This document shows, in pieces, positions 35,922 to 44,198 of a DNA stretch of 64,000 nt. Source of the DNA: CAYNJG01 sp965216885 (GTDB lineage: Bacteria; Planctomycetota; Planctomycetia; Pirellulales; Pirellulaceae); contig OZ244209.1 in the NCBI GenBank assembly GCA_965216885.1, forward strand, positions 4,960,001 to 5,024,000, given 5' to 3'. The notes below the pieces were generated by a model that was not told where the DNA came from, did not search any database, and saw only the letters and a list, made by a program, of their open reading frames with translations. Position numbers and translations under genes: made by a program. Numbering within the stretch: the stretch's first letter is position 1; each line of letters opens with the position of its first letter.

Positions 35922-38320
35922 TCCGACGAGCCTTCCCCGTAATACGCGTCGCCACAGCTGGAAGAATACCCATAACGGCCACTGCAAGCAACGTTTTTAT
36001 GCGATAAATAATTTGATCCATATGTATAATCACCTGAATATGCGCCGTGCGCACTTGCGGCCCGGTTAACGACCACTCCGCTCAACTCGGCCCCCACGTC
36101 GCCGAGCTGACGACAGGCCATGCGAGCAGCAGCTCGCGCCCGCTCTCTTAGCGACAGCACCATCAGGATACTGTCCGCGTGAGGCGCGATGACCACCGGG
36201 TCGCTGACGGCATTGACCGGAGGTGAATCAATCAAGACCCATTCGTACAAGGAACGCAACTCCTCCAGTAGCTCGGGCAACATTGCGCCCGACAATAGCT
36301 CAGCCGGATTACCCGGTACCTTGCCCGAGGAGATTGCGGATAAACTGGGAGCCCCAGATATCTGCTGTACCACCGAATCCAACGTAGCAACACTGCCAAG
36401 CAACTCGGATAATCCGGGCGTTTTCTCGACACCCAAGTTCGCATGAACCGTCGGACGACGCATGTCCGCGTCGATCAGAAGCACCGACTTTCCCGCTTGA
36501 GCCAGCGACAGCGCCAGATTACTAATGACTGTCGACTTGCCGTCGCCCGGACTGGGACTAGTGACCTGCACAACAGGACACTTCACATCCCGTGCATTGA
36601 ACATCAACGTCGTTCGCAGTACGCGGAAGGCTTCGGCATCGCGTGACCTGGGGGAATGCATCGTCACCATCGTTGACGCCAACTGCTGGAACTCGGCACT
36701 TGGCTTGGCGTTAGCATCAAGCGTTGAAACGTGCGAGAGCACAGGCACTCCCAATTCAGCCTCAACGTCATCCTGCGTCCTGAAGGAACGATCCATCAGG
36801 TCCGCCGCAACCGCCAAACAGCCACCCAACAACAAGCCCACCATGCAGCCCGCGGGCAGGATCAGAGACCCCTGGGGCCACGACTTTTCACCCAACCGTG
36901 GCGGCGACAACATGTCCGTAATAAATCCGCCGTAGTCCGTCAGCAGGTTGATCTCGCCAACTCGAGCAAGAACCACGTCATAAAGCCTCTGCGTTCGGTC
37001 GATCTCTCGCTTCATTCCATCCGCTTCGATCGCTGCCGCCACCATCTCCCGGGCAGTTTCCTGCTCACGATCCAGACGCTCCCGCAACTCCACCTCCCGA
37101 GCCGTCAAATCCGCCAAGTCCACCGCCAACAACGACCGGTACAGCGGCACCATATCAGCGATGTCAATCGTCGGCTGACGCAATACAGAGCCGTCGGTGG
37201 ATATGTTTTTTCGATCAAGGAAAGACCGCACTCGAGTAATCTGCTGCTTCAGCTCGCGAGTCTTGGGGTGATTCGCCCCGTAGAGCAACCCCGCCTTATC
37301 CGACTCCAAGCGCAAGGCCAGCAACTCACTGGACTCGACTTCCGCCGCGGGCAATTGTGACTGAAATGATTCAGACGCGGGATAGCCGCGATCAATCTGC
37401 AACAGCAAGGCCAGCCGTTCAATGTCGGCCCCATCAAACACAGACAGCATGGCGAGCTGATCCGGCTCTTGCCCTCCATTGGCAAGCACTTCGTCGGCGA
37501 GCTTCAACCGCGATTGAGCCCGAGCTTTCTGCTGCTCCAGCAATGCCAACTCATCTTCAAGCCGAACTATTCTCGCTTGCTGCGGATTGATGTGCGTGCC
37601 GTCCTGCGCCCACAACAAAGGGGCTTCCCGTAAAAACTCCTCATACCGCTCATCCGAATCCCTCAGGCGGTCATGCAAATCCTTACTGGCCGTCGTTATC
37701 AATTCCGCAGCCTGGCCTCCAGCACCCTTCACCGTCTCACCGATGTAGGTTCGATACTGATCACTGATCGCCAGGAGTATCGCGGCACAGTCCCTCGCGT
37801 CCGTATGTGTCATGCGTGCAGTCAGCACCTGGGCATCACGAGCAGCCCCACTTCCGCCCCGCTCGACCTTCAGATTTTCTCGCACGTAATCGATGATATA
37901 TTCCGTCTTCGCTACCAGCGGGTCGTCATTCTTGAGAGCCTCCGCCCTAATGGAATCGAGATCTATCAACGCAAGCTCGGGGGCAGTCATCGCCTTCCGG
38001 ATGATCGCCGGACTGGTAATGATCTGCATGTGTGTCGCCAGCAACTCGTCGCCCGCCGACTGCAAACCCAGATCCCCATTCGACGTGGCCGTGGTTGTCG
38101 CGAGCTTGGAATCCTTCGGTATGACCAGGATCTCCGCGGTCGATTCGTAAATCGTCGTAGCAGTCAGGTAATAGAACGCCGCCAGCGACGTGCATACGAT
38201 TACACCAAAGGCGATTACACCCCATCGACGCCTGACCAAACCAATCACGTCAACTTGAGTAGCATCGCCACTACTACCGGTGTTACTTCCTGCTGCGAGT
38301 TGTTGGTTTTCAGCAATCAC
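35918..38320 (-). CDS. Wzc-like polysaccharide co-polymerase/BY-kinase, copy 2
   Basis: 800 residues from a GTG with an excellent AAGGAGG site eight bases upstream, which decides the start. The layout equals copy 1: first membrane segment ('GVIAFGVIVCTSLAAFYYLT'), coiled-coil periplasmic domain, second segment ('GSLILPAGCMVGLLLGGCL'), then the kinase with Walker A 'SPSPGDGKST' (Lys595), Walker A' 'VLLIDADMRRP' and Walker B 'WVLIDSPP'. The tail is tyrosine-rich but differs from copy 1 except for the final DAYYGEG. It opens the second cluster and probably controls length and export of that polymer. Confidence 0.92.
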   Translation of the reverse strand: MIAENQQLAAGSNTGSSGDATQVDVIGLVRRRWGVIAFGVIVCTSLAAFYYLTATTIYESTAEILVIPKDSKLATTTATSNGDLGLQSAGDELLATHMQIITSPAIIRKAMTAPELALIDLDSIRAEALKNDDPLVAKTEYIIDYVRENLKVERGGSGAARDAQVLTARMTHTDARDCAAILLAISDQYRTYIGETVKGAGGQAAELITTASKDLHDRLRDSDERYEEFLREAPLLWAQDGTHINPQQARIVRLEDELALLEQQKARAQSRLKLADEVLANGGQEPDQLAMLSVFDGADIERLALLLQIDRGYPASESFQSQLPAAEVESSELLALRLESDKAGLLYGANHPKTRELKQQITRVRSFLDRKNISTDGSVLRQPTIDIADMVPLYRSLLAVDLADLTAREVELRERLDREQETAREMVAAAIEADGMKREIDRTQRLYDVVLARVGEINLLTDYGGFITDMLSPPRLGEKSWPQGSLILPAGCMVGLLLGGCLAVAADLMDRSFRTQDDVEAELGVPVLSHVSTLDANAKPSAEFQQLASTMVTMHSPRSRDAEAFRVLRTTLMFNARDVKCPVVQVTSPSPGDGKSTVISNLALSLAQAGKSVLLIDADMRRPTVHANLGVEKTPGLSELLGSVATLDSVVQQISGAPSLSAISSGKVPGNPAELLSGAMLPELLEELRSLYEWVLIDSPPVNAVSDPVVIAPHADSILMVLSLRERARAAARMACRQLGDVGAELSGVVVNRAASAHGAYSGDYTYGSNYLSHKNVACSGRYGYSSSCGDAYYGEGSSE

Positions 38321-39078
38321 GATCTACGCCTCCTTGCTATCCCGGAACACCAATTAAACAACGGTGGCGAACGCCACAATAACAAAGACACCCTCACCCC
38401 CGCCGGGCATCAAACCCCAAAATAACCGGATATAAAATTATTGCAAAGCCTTCGGTTTTCATTATTCGTAGATATTTACTTCTAGCGCCAACGCCTGCCT
38501 GTCTGCCGAACACTGGCTGCCCAGCCGCGAGGCAAATCTCAACTACACGCCACCTCATGGGGTATGACAAAACCACTCGAGGGCAGAAATACTGAAAGAG
38601 CTGCGCGACGAGATGGCCTGGCGAGCTGAACCCACCGGATGCGCAAGGTTGGACTCAACCACCTGGATCCGACATGGCGATCCACGCGAAGAGCCGCCGC
38701 TTTGTCGATGCTGAAGAAATTAATTCGCGAGCAATCGATGTCTGCAGAGATGCTCATCACACTCAGCCGCAAAGCGTAGTCGGATAACGTCGCCGGAAGG
38801 GACGCTGCAGCCGTGGCGGCCTACGCCCCGCGTGGAAGAGACGAAACCACACCGAAGTGCACCACAGATAATGACTGAAAGGCCGGCTCGGTCCGCGGAA
38901 GAAGCCGTCGTGCCGATGCGAATCGACACGGCGGACAGTGCCAGGCTTGAGGCAGCTGGTTTGCTTAACAGGCTCGCAGTACCTACCTACCGCCTGAGGC
39001 GGAACGGCACGATAACGGGAACAAGACAGATGCTTCCGCCTGAAAGGCGGTACTACGAACGAAGCAGGCGATGTCCAG
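38321..39078. other. Non-coding region with paired inverted repeats
   Basis: About 760 bases between the ligase-like gene and BY-kinase 2. Short frames here (for example 38539-38772 minus and 38832-39206 plus) have no protein-like character. The side near the kinase presumably holds its promoter, and the side near 39079 has two REP-like hairpins, described separately. Confidence 0.5.
38989..39051. repeat. Pair of oppositely oriented REP-like hairpins
   Basis: 'TACCGCCTGAGGCGGAA' at 38989-39004 and 'TTCCGCCTGAAAGGCGGTA' at 39035-39051 are each self-complementary (CCGCCT...AGGCGG) and also inverted relative to one another, as shown by the flanking TA/AA bases. They lie about 28 bases beyond the stop of the ligase-like gene at 39079. 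No T-run follows, so a classical terminator is unlikely; mRNA 3'-end protection or a REP/BIME-like element is possible. Confidence 0.5.
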
Positions 39079-41541
39079 CTAGTTGCCGCGAAGTTGCTTC
39101 ACAAAGTTCGCATGACGACGCGTGTTCTTCAGGCGCAGGCATAGCGTCGCCTCGCGGAGGGCGGCCGGTTTGTCGCCGGCGGCGGCGAGATATTGGGCCA
39201 ATCTGAAGCGAAGTGCAACCTGCTCCGGAGCGAGCAGCACTGCTTCTCGCATCAGCTTCACGGCGTCGTCCATGTTGCCCTGCTTTTCCTGAACCAAAGC
39301 GGCAAACGCCAGGTCATTAACATCGCCGCTCTCGCTGGTTTGTGGGAGGAGCTTCGTCGCCTTGGCCAACAGCATTTCCTGATCGACGGATTCGTATCGT
39401 GCGGCCGCAAGAAGTTGCTCGAGTACCTCCCGCTCCTCCGGAACAACCTGCTTTAGAAACTCGGTGGAATCTGGCATCTGCTCGGCCAGCCCCACGATCT
39501 CCTCCAGGTGGCGTGTCGACGCCACAAGGGACGCTCGCCAATTACCCTGCGCAGCATCGAGTCGCCCAGCGCCAAAATCAAGGCTACCGCACTGGTATAG
39601 GAGACGGGCGTCGCCGGGAGCGCACTTTGCGGCGGCCACGGAATACTGACCATTCATTTCCGCTTCCGGCTGAACGAATTCAAGCAGTTCCAGACTGGTT
39701 AGCACGGAGGGAATGACCGGGCAAGCTCGCATGGACCGGTGGAATGCCGCTTGCGCCGGGACCAGATTGCGAGAGACGGCTTCCTGAGTGCGGAGGTCGT
39801 CAAGCTGATCAGTTTGACCTGCCGCCCGGAACTGATAGGCACGATTGTGTAAAACCTCCGGAGCGGTCCACTTCCATAGGTTCTGGTCATCGACGGCGAT
39901 TCCCGTTTCATTGGCCAGCAGCTCGACGGCTTCACGACGATAACGGGCGACATACAATCCGCCCAACGCCTCCTGAGCTTCGGGAGAAACCGGCCGTAGC
40001 AATAACGCTGATTCAAGCTCTTCGATATGGTGCGACAGGTCCTCGGCCGCCAATTCACGCAACGAATCTTCCCACGGCAAACGCCGTACGGCCATGTCCA
40101 CTCGAGCGTGACCGTACGCGTCCCAGGCAGCCCACGAAGAAGCGGCTAACAGGAGTACCGCAAAGGCGGCGCCACCGATTGCGGCATTTGTGTGGCGAAC
40201 ATCCCGATCAGTCCGTACGTCGGCCAGCTTTCGCTGAACCAGGGCCGTCACCACTGCAAGACAAAATGCAATGGCAGGAATCGAAAGGCAGTAATCCACT
40301 ACCGAGTGACACACCTGACTTGTGATGAAGAAGGTCGCCAATGCGAGCAGCGCCATGTCTTCGCGACTGGGCTTTCGATCACCTGCACGAACATAACGTG
40401 CCAAGCCGCCCACATCTCGCGCAACGAAGTAGATTGCGGCGAACAGTATTAGTACGCCGGCGACACCAGCCGTTACGAGCGTTTCCAGATATTGATTGTG
40501 GGCATAGAAGAACGTCATCGGCTTGAACTTGTAAGACGCAACAATGTACCCATAGGCACCGACGCCAGTACCACCAAGCCAAAAATCCTGAGCCACGTTC
40601 CATGCGACGGCCCAGTGATCGAGTCGACTGTCCTCGGCCATGTAGCTGCCGCTCATTTTGCCAAAGCGTTCCATCACGCTTTCAAAGATCCCAAACCACA
40701 ACAGCAACGCGGCGATACCGCCAACAGCGACGGCGATACCGCCAACCTGGCGAGGTGATTTCTTGAGCGGCACAACAATCAGCGTGACAGCCCCAGCGAT
40801 CGCAGCCGAGATGATCGCTCCACGCGAAAGCGATCCCAGCAAGCCGACCGCGGTTAGGAGAACTAACGTGAACTCCGTAAGGGAAACGGGATCCAATGAT
40901 CGCGTCCGCGAGGCAGGGCGCGTCATCAACACATAGGTCCCCGCAGCTAAGGCAAAAGTCAGGTAGGCCCCAGCAATGTTGTGATAGACCATCGGACCAA
41001 ACGTCGTGTTAGGCCCCAGTGCAAAGGTCCAGTACAACTTGCCATTCCATGTCAGCTTTTGAATGACCGCAAAGACGGAGATTGCAGCTCCATTGGCCAT
41101 CACCAGCCAAAATAATGCTCGAGTCCGTTCCGGTGTGAGCGAAGTTCGCGTCGTACTCCACCAAACCGCAACCGCCGCCACAAACAACGCGAGGCGTGTT
41201 CGAGTAGCAGAAGGGTCGAGGCTAATCGTCGCAGACGTGACGTCAGGAAAGGCATCTCGCCAAATCTCCAACGATGGCAGCGACCAGTCACTGGGGACAG
41301 GCAACAGCTGAAAGACAACCAGCAACATGCCAATGACGAGAGCAGTGCCCAGCCCTCGGCTAGCCGACCCCGCTTTGCCGCCGGTGGCAACCAAGGTCGC
41401 TACCAGATAAAGAATACACGTCACATAGAGGAACGGTCGTGTGACGGGATCGGCGCCGGCGTTGATCCACGCTGGGCACAGCGTCAATAGAACAAGAGCG
41501 GCGAAAGACAATTCTCTCGCCGCTCTTGAAGCAGTATTCAT
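39079..41541 (-). CDS. O-antigen ligase/polymerase-family membrane protein with C-terminal TPR region
   Basis: 820 residues from the ATG at 41541; a TTG at 41571 would add ten residues and overlap the upstream gene. The first 450 residues hold about 11 membrane segments and the Wzy_C/WaaL signature 'GSLSRGAIISAAIAG' with 'FWLGGTGVGAYGYIV' and 'AHNQYLETLVTAGVAGVLIL' (the conserved H-N-x-Y/F-L-E loop). From about residue 480 the protein is soluble and helical, with TPR-like units such as 'LLLRPVSPEAQEALGGLYVA' and 'LMREAVLLAPEQVALRFRLA'. This fused layout is common in PglL/ligase-like proteins of planctomycetes. It may ligate or polymerise glycan for the adjacent clusters. Confidence 0.85.
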   Translation of the reverse strand: MNTASRAARELSFAALVLLTLCPAWINAGADPVTRPFLYVTCILYLVATLVATGGKAGSASRGLGTALVIGMLLVVFQLLPVPSDWSLPSLEIWRDAFPDVTSATISLDPSATRTRLALFVAAVAVWWSTTRTSLTPERTRALFWLVMANGAAISVFAVIQKLTWNGKLYWTFALGPNTTFGPMVYHNIAGAYLTFALAAGTYVLMTRPASRTRSLDPVSLTEFTLVLLTAVGLLGSLSRGAIISAAIAGAVTLIVVPLKKSPRQVGGIAVAVGGIAALLLWFGIFESVMERFGKMSGSYMAEDSRLDHWAVAWNVAQDFWLGGTGVGAYGYIVASYKFKPMTFFYAHNQYLETLVTAGVAGVLILFAAIYFVARDVGGLARYVRAGDRKPSREDMALLALATFFITSQVCHSVVDYCLSIPAIAFCLAVVTALVQRKLADVRTDRDVRHTNAAIGGAAFAVLLLAASSWAAWDAYGHARVDMAVRRLPWEDSLRELAAEDLSHHIEELESALLLRPVSPEAQEALGGLYVARYRREAVELLANETGIAVDDQNLWKWTAPEVLHNRAYQFRAAGQTDQLDDLRTQEAVSRNLVPAQAAFHRSMRACPVIPSVLTSLELLEFVQPEAEMNGQYSVAAAKCAPGDARLLYQCGSLDFGAGRLDAAQGNWRASLVASTRHLEEIVGLAEQMPDSTEFLKQVVPEEREVLEQLLAAARYESVDQEMLLAKATKLLPQTSESGDVNDLAFAALVQEKQGNMDDAVKLMREAVLLAPEQVALRFRLAQYLAAAGDKPAALREATLCLRLKNTRRHANFVKQLRGN

Positions 41542-41561
41542 CGACTGTCGGAAGCAGGATG

Positions 41562-41954
41562 CTATCGGCAAGTGCTAGGACTAGCGGGCGGCTGGCAGAA
41601 GCTTCCATTGAAGGTAATATCAATGTCGATATTGATCGTGATGTTCAGAACGCCGACGGCTCCCAAGTCGCCAGAGCTCAAGGCATCCAACAAACCAAGA
41701 TCTGCCAGCGAGGGACTTGAGAAGCTCGGCGATCCGCAGGTCGCGCCTGAGGATCGAGCCGCTCCGCCGTTGGAAGAGCCACTCTCACTGTTCGCAAACA
41801 GGAAGCTGTTGTCGACTCCATCGACTGTCGCCTCAGTGGACGCCCCGTTGATCAGCGCTTCATCCAGCCCCAAGAGATCTGCAAGCGATGCGGACTGTGC
41901 GGTACCCGCGGTGAGCAGCAAAACAGCCAAAGCAGTAAAAGTCAGTCTGATCAT
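41562..41954 (-). CDS. Small secreted protein of unknown function with SLADL repeats
   Basis: 130 residues. 'MIRLTFTALAVLLLTAGTAQ' followed by SA gives a clear signal peptide with cleavage around residue 22. The mature part begins SLADLLGLDEAL, and a similar SLADLGLLDAL recurs near residue 82. A Ser/Gly-rich stretch lies between, followed by an alternating 'LNITINIDIDITFNGSF' that looks like beta strand. Three cysteines are present, none in a lipobox. I do not recognise the family. It lies 20 bases upstream of the ligase-like gene on the same strand, so it is probably co-transcribed with it. Confidence 0.6.
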   Translation of the reverse strand: MIRLTFTALAVLLLTAGTAQSASLADLLGLDEALINGASTEATVDGVDNSFLFANSESGSSNGGAARSSGATCGSPSFSSPSLADLGLLDALSSGDLGAVGVLNITINIDIDITFNGSFCQPPASPSTCR

Positions 41955-42284
41955 CGTATTTTTCCCTCTCGTCCGCCTTTGAAGTTTTCTTCGGACAAGT
42001 CTTTACACATTACCACCCCTGTGGTGTACCTAGTCTACCGATTGTGACAGGTCGCTGCAAGCTTCAATGTTGTTTTTCACGCTTTTTTGTTGTGGAACGA
42101 ATGTACCGCGTACTCCGTCTGTACCACTTCCTCCGCCTGTACCACTTCCTCCGCCATTATGACTACCACTCTTGCTCGCGCCTGCTGAGGCCGATTGATG
42201 CCGTAGTGCGAGACGCGCATTCGGGATCGATTGCTGCGATCGTGCTAGCAGTCAAACATAAAACATTCTTAACAACACGCAGCT
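41955..42284. other. Divergent intergenic region with short tandem repeats
   Basis: About 330 bases between two divergently transcribed genes (41954 minus, 42285 plus), so it should hold promoters for both. A T-rich stretch lies near 42068-42092. Three 18-bp units at 42102-42155 are described separately. No RNA gene seen. Confidence 0.5.
42102..42155. repeat. Three tandem 18-bp units
   Basis: Unit 1 (42102-42119) is 'TGTACCGCGTACTCCGTC'; units 2 (42120-42137) and 3 (42138-42155) are both 'TGTACCACTTCCTCCGCC'. The period is a multiple of three, so it could be a relic of coding sequence; the minus strand would read Gly-Gly-Gly-Ser-Gly-Thr repeats. No gene is supported there. Confidence 0.7.
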
Positions 42285-42860
42285 ATGGCAACTCGCAAGT
42301 ACATTTTCGTTTGCGTCCTGTTCGCGAGCCTTTGCGGTTGCTCGGCCGTTCAACCGCAGACATCCCACGCCAACCTTCAGGACCGCATTCGGACCGCCTA
42401 CCGGAATGCCCCACAACCCCTCGCGAATGGGCCGTACGGCCGTCAGTACGAACGTGGTTGGAAACAGGCATACTTTGACTTTTCGCGCGGTTCCGATGGT
42501 CAGTTGCCGTCGGTTCCACCGGGCGCGCATCGACTTGACCGCTGTTCGGATGGTACTGAGATGCGGCGTATTTCCGCTTGGTATCGCGGATACGAAGCTG
42601 GACTTCTGGCGGCTGGCTGTAACTGCCCCGGTGGCTTGACTGAAGGTAACGTGTGCCGTCCGGAGCCGCCCGTTCGCGGTGGCGGAGCGGACATCGATTC
42701 GACGGTTGCAGCAAAAACCCAACCCAAATCCATTGAGTTCATGTCCTTCGAGCGTCCGGCGGCGGACTCTCTGGAGGGACGCCAATTCGGCCGAGTAGCT
42801 GCGAGCGACAACTCACCATCCAACCAGAGTCGAACGACTCCGGGGCAATTCAGGCGTTAA
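42285..42860 (+). CDS. Putative lipoprotein of unknown function
   Basis: 191 residues. The start 'MATRKYIFVCVLFASLCGC' is a lipoprotein signal with the lipobox cysteine at 19. The mature part has 'GPYGRQYERGWKQAYFDFSR' and 'RRISAWYRGYEAGLLAAGC', two short 'Y.RGW/RGYEAG' motifs that may form one small domain, then a low-complexity tail. I know no function. It lies 49 bases upstream of the polysaccharide export gene on the same strand, so an accessory role in the same export machine is a reasonable guess from position alone. Confidence 0.7.
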   Translation: MATRKYIFVCVLFASLCGCSAVQPQTSHANLQDRIRTAYRNAPQPLANGPYGRQYERGWKQAYFDFSRGSDGQLPSVPPGAHRLDRCSDGTEMRRISAWYRGYEAGLLAAGCNCPGGLTEGNVCRPEPPVRGGGADIDSTVAAKTQPKSIEFMSFERPAADSLEGRQFGRVAASDNSPSNQSRTTPGQFRR

Positions 42861-42909
42861 CCAACGCGACCAATCAATCTGGCATCCAGGCTTTCAGGAA
42901 ACGGAATTC

Positions 42910-44178
42910 ATGAAACGACTCGCCGCCATCATCGTTGCTACCCTCGCGTGCCAGGGGTGCATCCATGGGCTGACCAGCACTCGAGCTGGTGTGACCGAGA
43001 ACTCGATTCCGGCGCATCTTGCTAACGAAGCCTTTGAGTCAGTGTCTTCCAATGAAAAGAAGGTGCCGATCGACTTCACCTGGTTGCGTCAGGCCCCCAC
43101 GAAAGAACATCGCATCGGCCCGCGCGACGTGCTGGGAATTTACATTCAGGGCGTCCTGGATGTGCCCGATCAGCTACCGACGGTCTACTTCCCGCCGCAG
43201 GAACGACGCAGTATTGTCCAGTCGCCAAGCGTGGGTCACCCCATCGAAGTGCGACCGGATGGTACGGTATCGCTTCCGTTGATTGACCCCATCAACCTCG
43301 CCGGGCAGACGCTCGCCGAGGCGACAAACACGCTACGTGAACGCTACCTCGCAGACCAATTAGTCAGTCCGGATCGAGGTCACGTTTCCGTTGATCTGAT
43401 TCGACCGCGTACTCATCGGATATTTGTCGTGCGTCAGGACGCCGAAATGGCTGGCCCGTCGCTTGTCCGCGGAGACACTCAGCCGCTGACCAAACGAGGA
43501 GCGTCTTTCGTCCTTGAGCTGCCTATCTATGAGAACGACCTACTGACCGCGCTTTCGGAGACCGGAGGACTTCCCGGTATCGACGCCTACAACGAAGTTT
43601 GGGTATTGCGTCATTCGGATCAATCCAGCGAAATGCTGCAACGCCTGCAAATGGGCGCCCCAATTGAAACGCTGGGCATGCAACCGAATGCAAGTTTCGT
43701 TCGCATCCCCCTGCGTGTTTGCCCCGGACAACCAGCTCCGTTCGCCCCGGCTGATGTCGTTCTTCATGAAGGTGACGTGGTATTCCTCGAGTCCCGCGAA
43801 ATCGAATACTTCCTGACGGGAGGATTGATTGGCGGTGGCAAGTACCCCCTGCCGCGAGACCACGACGTCGACATTTTCGAAGCCATCGCAATCGCAAACA
43901 GCAATGTCCTTGGTCCTGCCGGCAACGCAACGGCCACCAACTTCCGCAGCGGTCCAGGCAATATTGTGGCACCCAGCGACGCGGTTGTGCTACGAAGGCT
44001 CGACAATGGCGAGCAGGTCAAAATCCTGGTGGATCTGCGGGTGGCCTTCAACGACCATCGCGAACGACTCCGCATTCTACCTCGCGACATGATTGTGCTG
44101 CGTTACAAACCGAGAGAGTTGATGGCGAACATTGCCCTTAACTTCGTCAACTTCAATTACTCCATCTTGAACAACTAA
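42910..44178 (+). CDS. Polysaccharide export lipoprotein (Wza-like, SLBB family)
   Basis: 422 residues with a lipobox 'LACQGC' (Cys17). 'HRIGPRDVLGIYIQGVLDVP' is the start of the polysaccharide export (PES) domain, and 'HPIEVRPDGTVSLPLIDPIN' with 'LAGQTLAEATNTLRERYL' continues it as in Wza. Later 'NDLLTALSETGGLPGIDAYN' and 'YFLTGGLIGGGKYPLPRDHD' followed by 'VDIFEAIAIA' are SLBB-like segments. It forms the outer-membrane/periplasmic export channel for capsule or exopolysaccharide. Only this one copy is seen for two BY-kinases. It sits between a lipoprotein gene and a barrel gene, transcribed away from the synthesis clusters. Confidence 0.88.
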   Translation: MKRLAAIIVATLACQGCIHGLTSTRAGVTENSIPAHLANEAFESVSSNEKKVPIDFTWLRQAPTKEHRIGPRDVLGIYIQGVLDVPDQLPTVYFPPQERRSIVQSPSVGHPIEVRPDGTVSLPLIDPINLAGQTLAEATNTLRERYLADQLVSPDRGHVSVDLIRPRTHRIFVVRQDAEMAGPSLVRGDTQPLTKRGASFVLELPIYENDLLTALSETGGLPGIDAYNEVWVLRHSDQSSEMLQRLQMGAPIETLGMQPNASFVRIPLRVCPGQPAPFAPADVVLHEGDVVFLESREIEYFLTGGLIGGGKYPLPRDHDVDIFEAIAIANSNVLGPAGNATATNFRSGPGNIVAPSDAVVLRRLDNGEQVKILVDLRVAFNDHRERLRILPRDMIVLRYKPRELMANIALNFVNFNYSILNN

Positions 44179-44198
44179 CGCACTGGCTTTGCTGGGCG

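Noticed and set aside
38832..39206. 124-residue plus-strand frame in the 38-39 kb gap
   Set aside because: Arg/Pro-rich translation, overlaps the end of the well-supported ligase-like gene on the other strand, and crosses both hairpins.
42044..42478. 144-residue plus-strand frame covering the 18-bp repeats
   Set aside because: Overlaps the lipoprotein gene in another frame, and its Tyr/His/Leu repeat comes only from the tandem DNA units.
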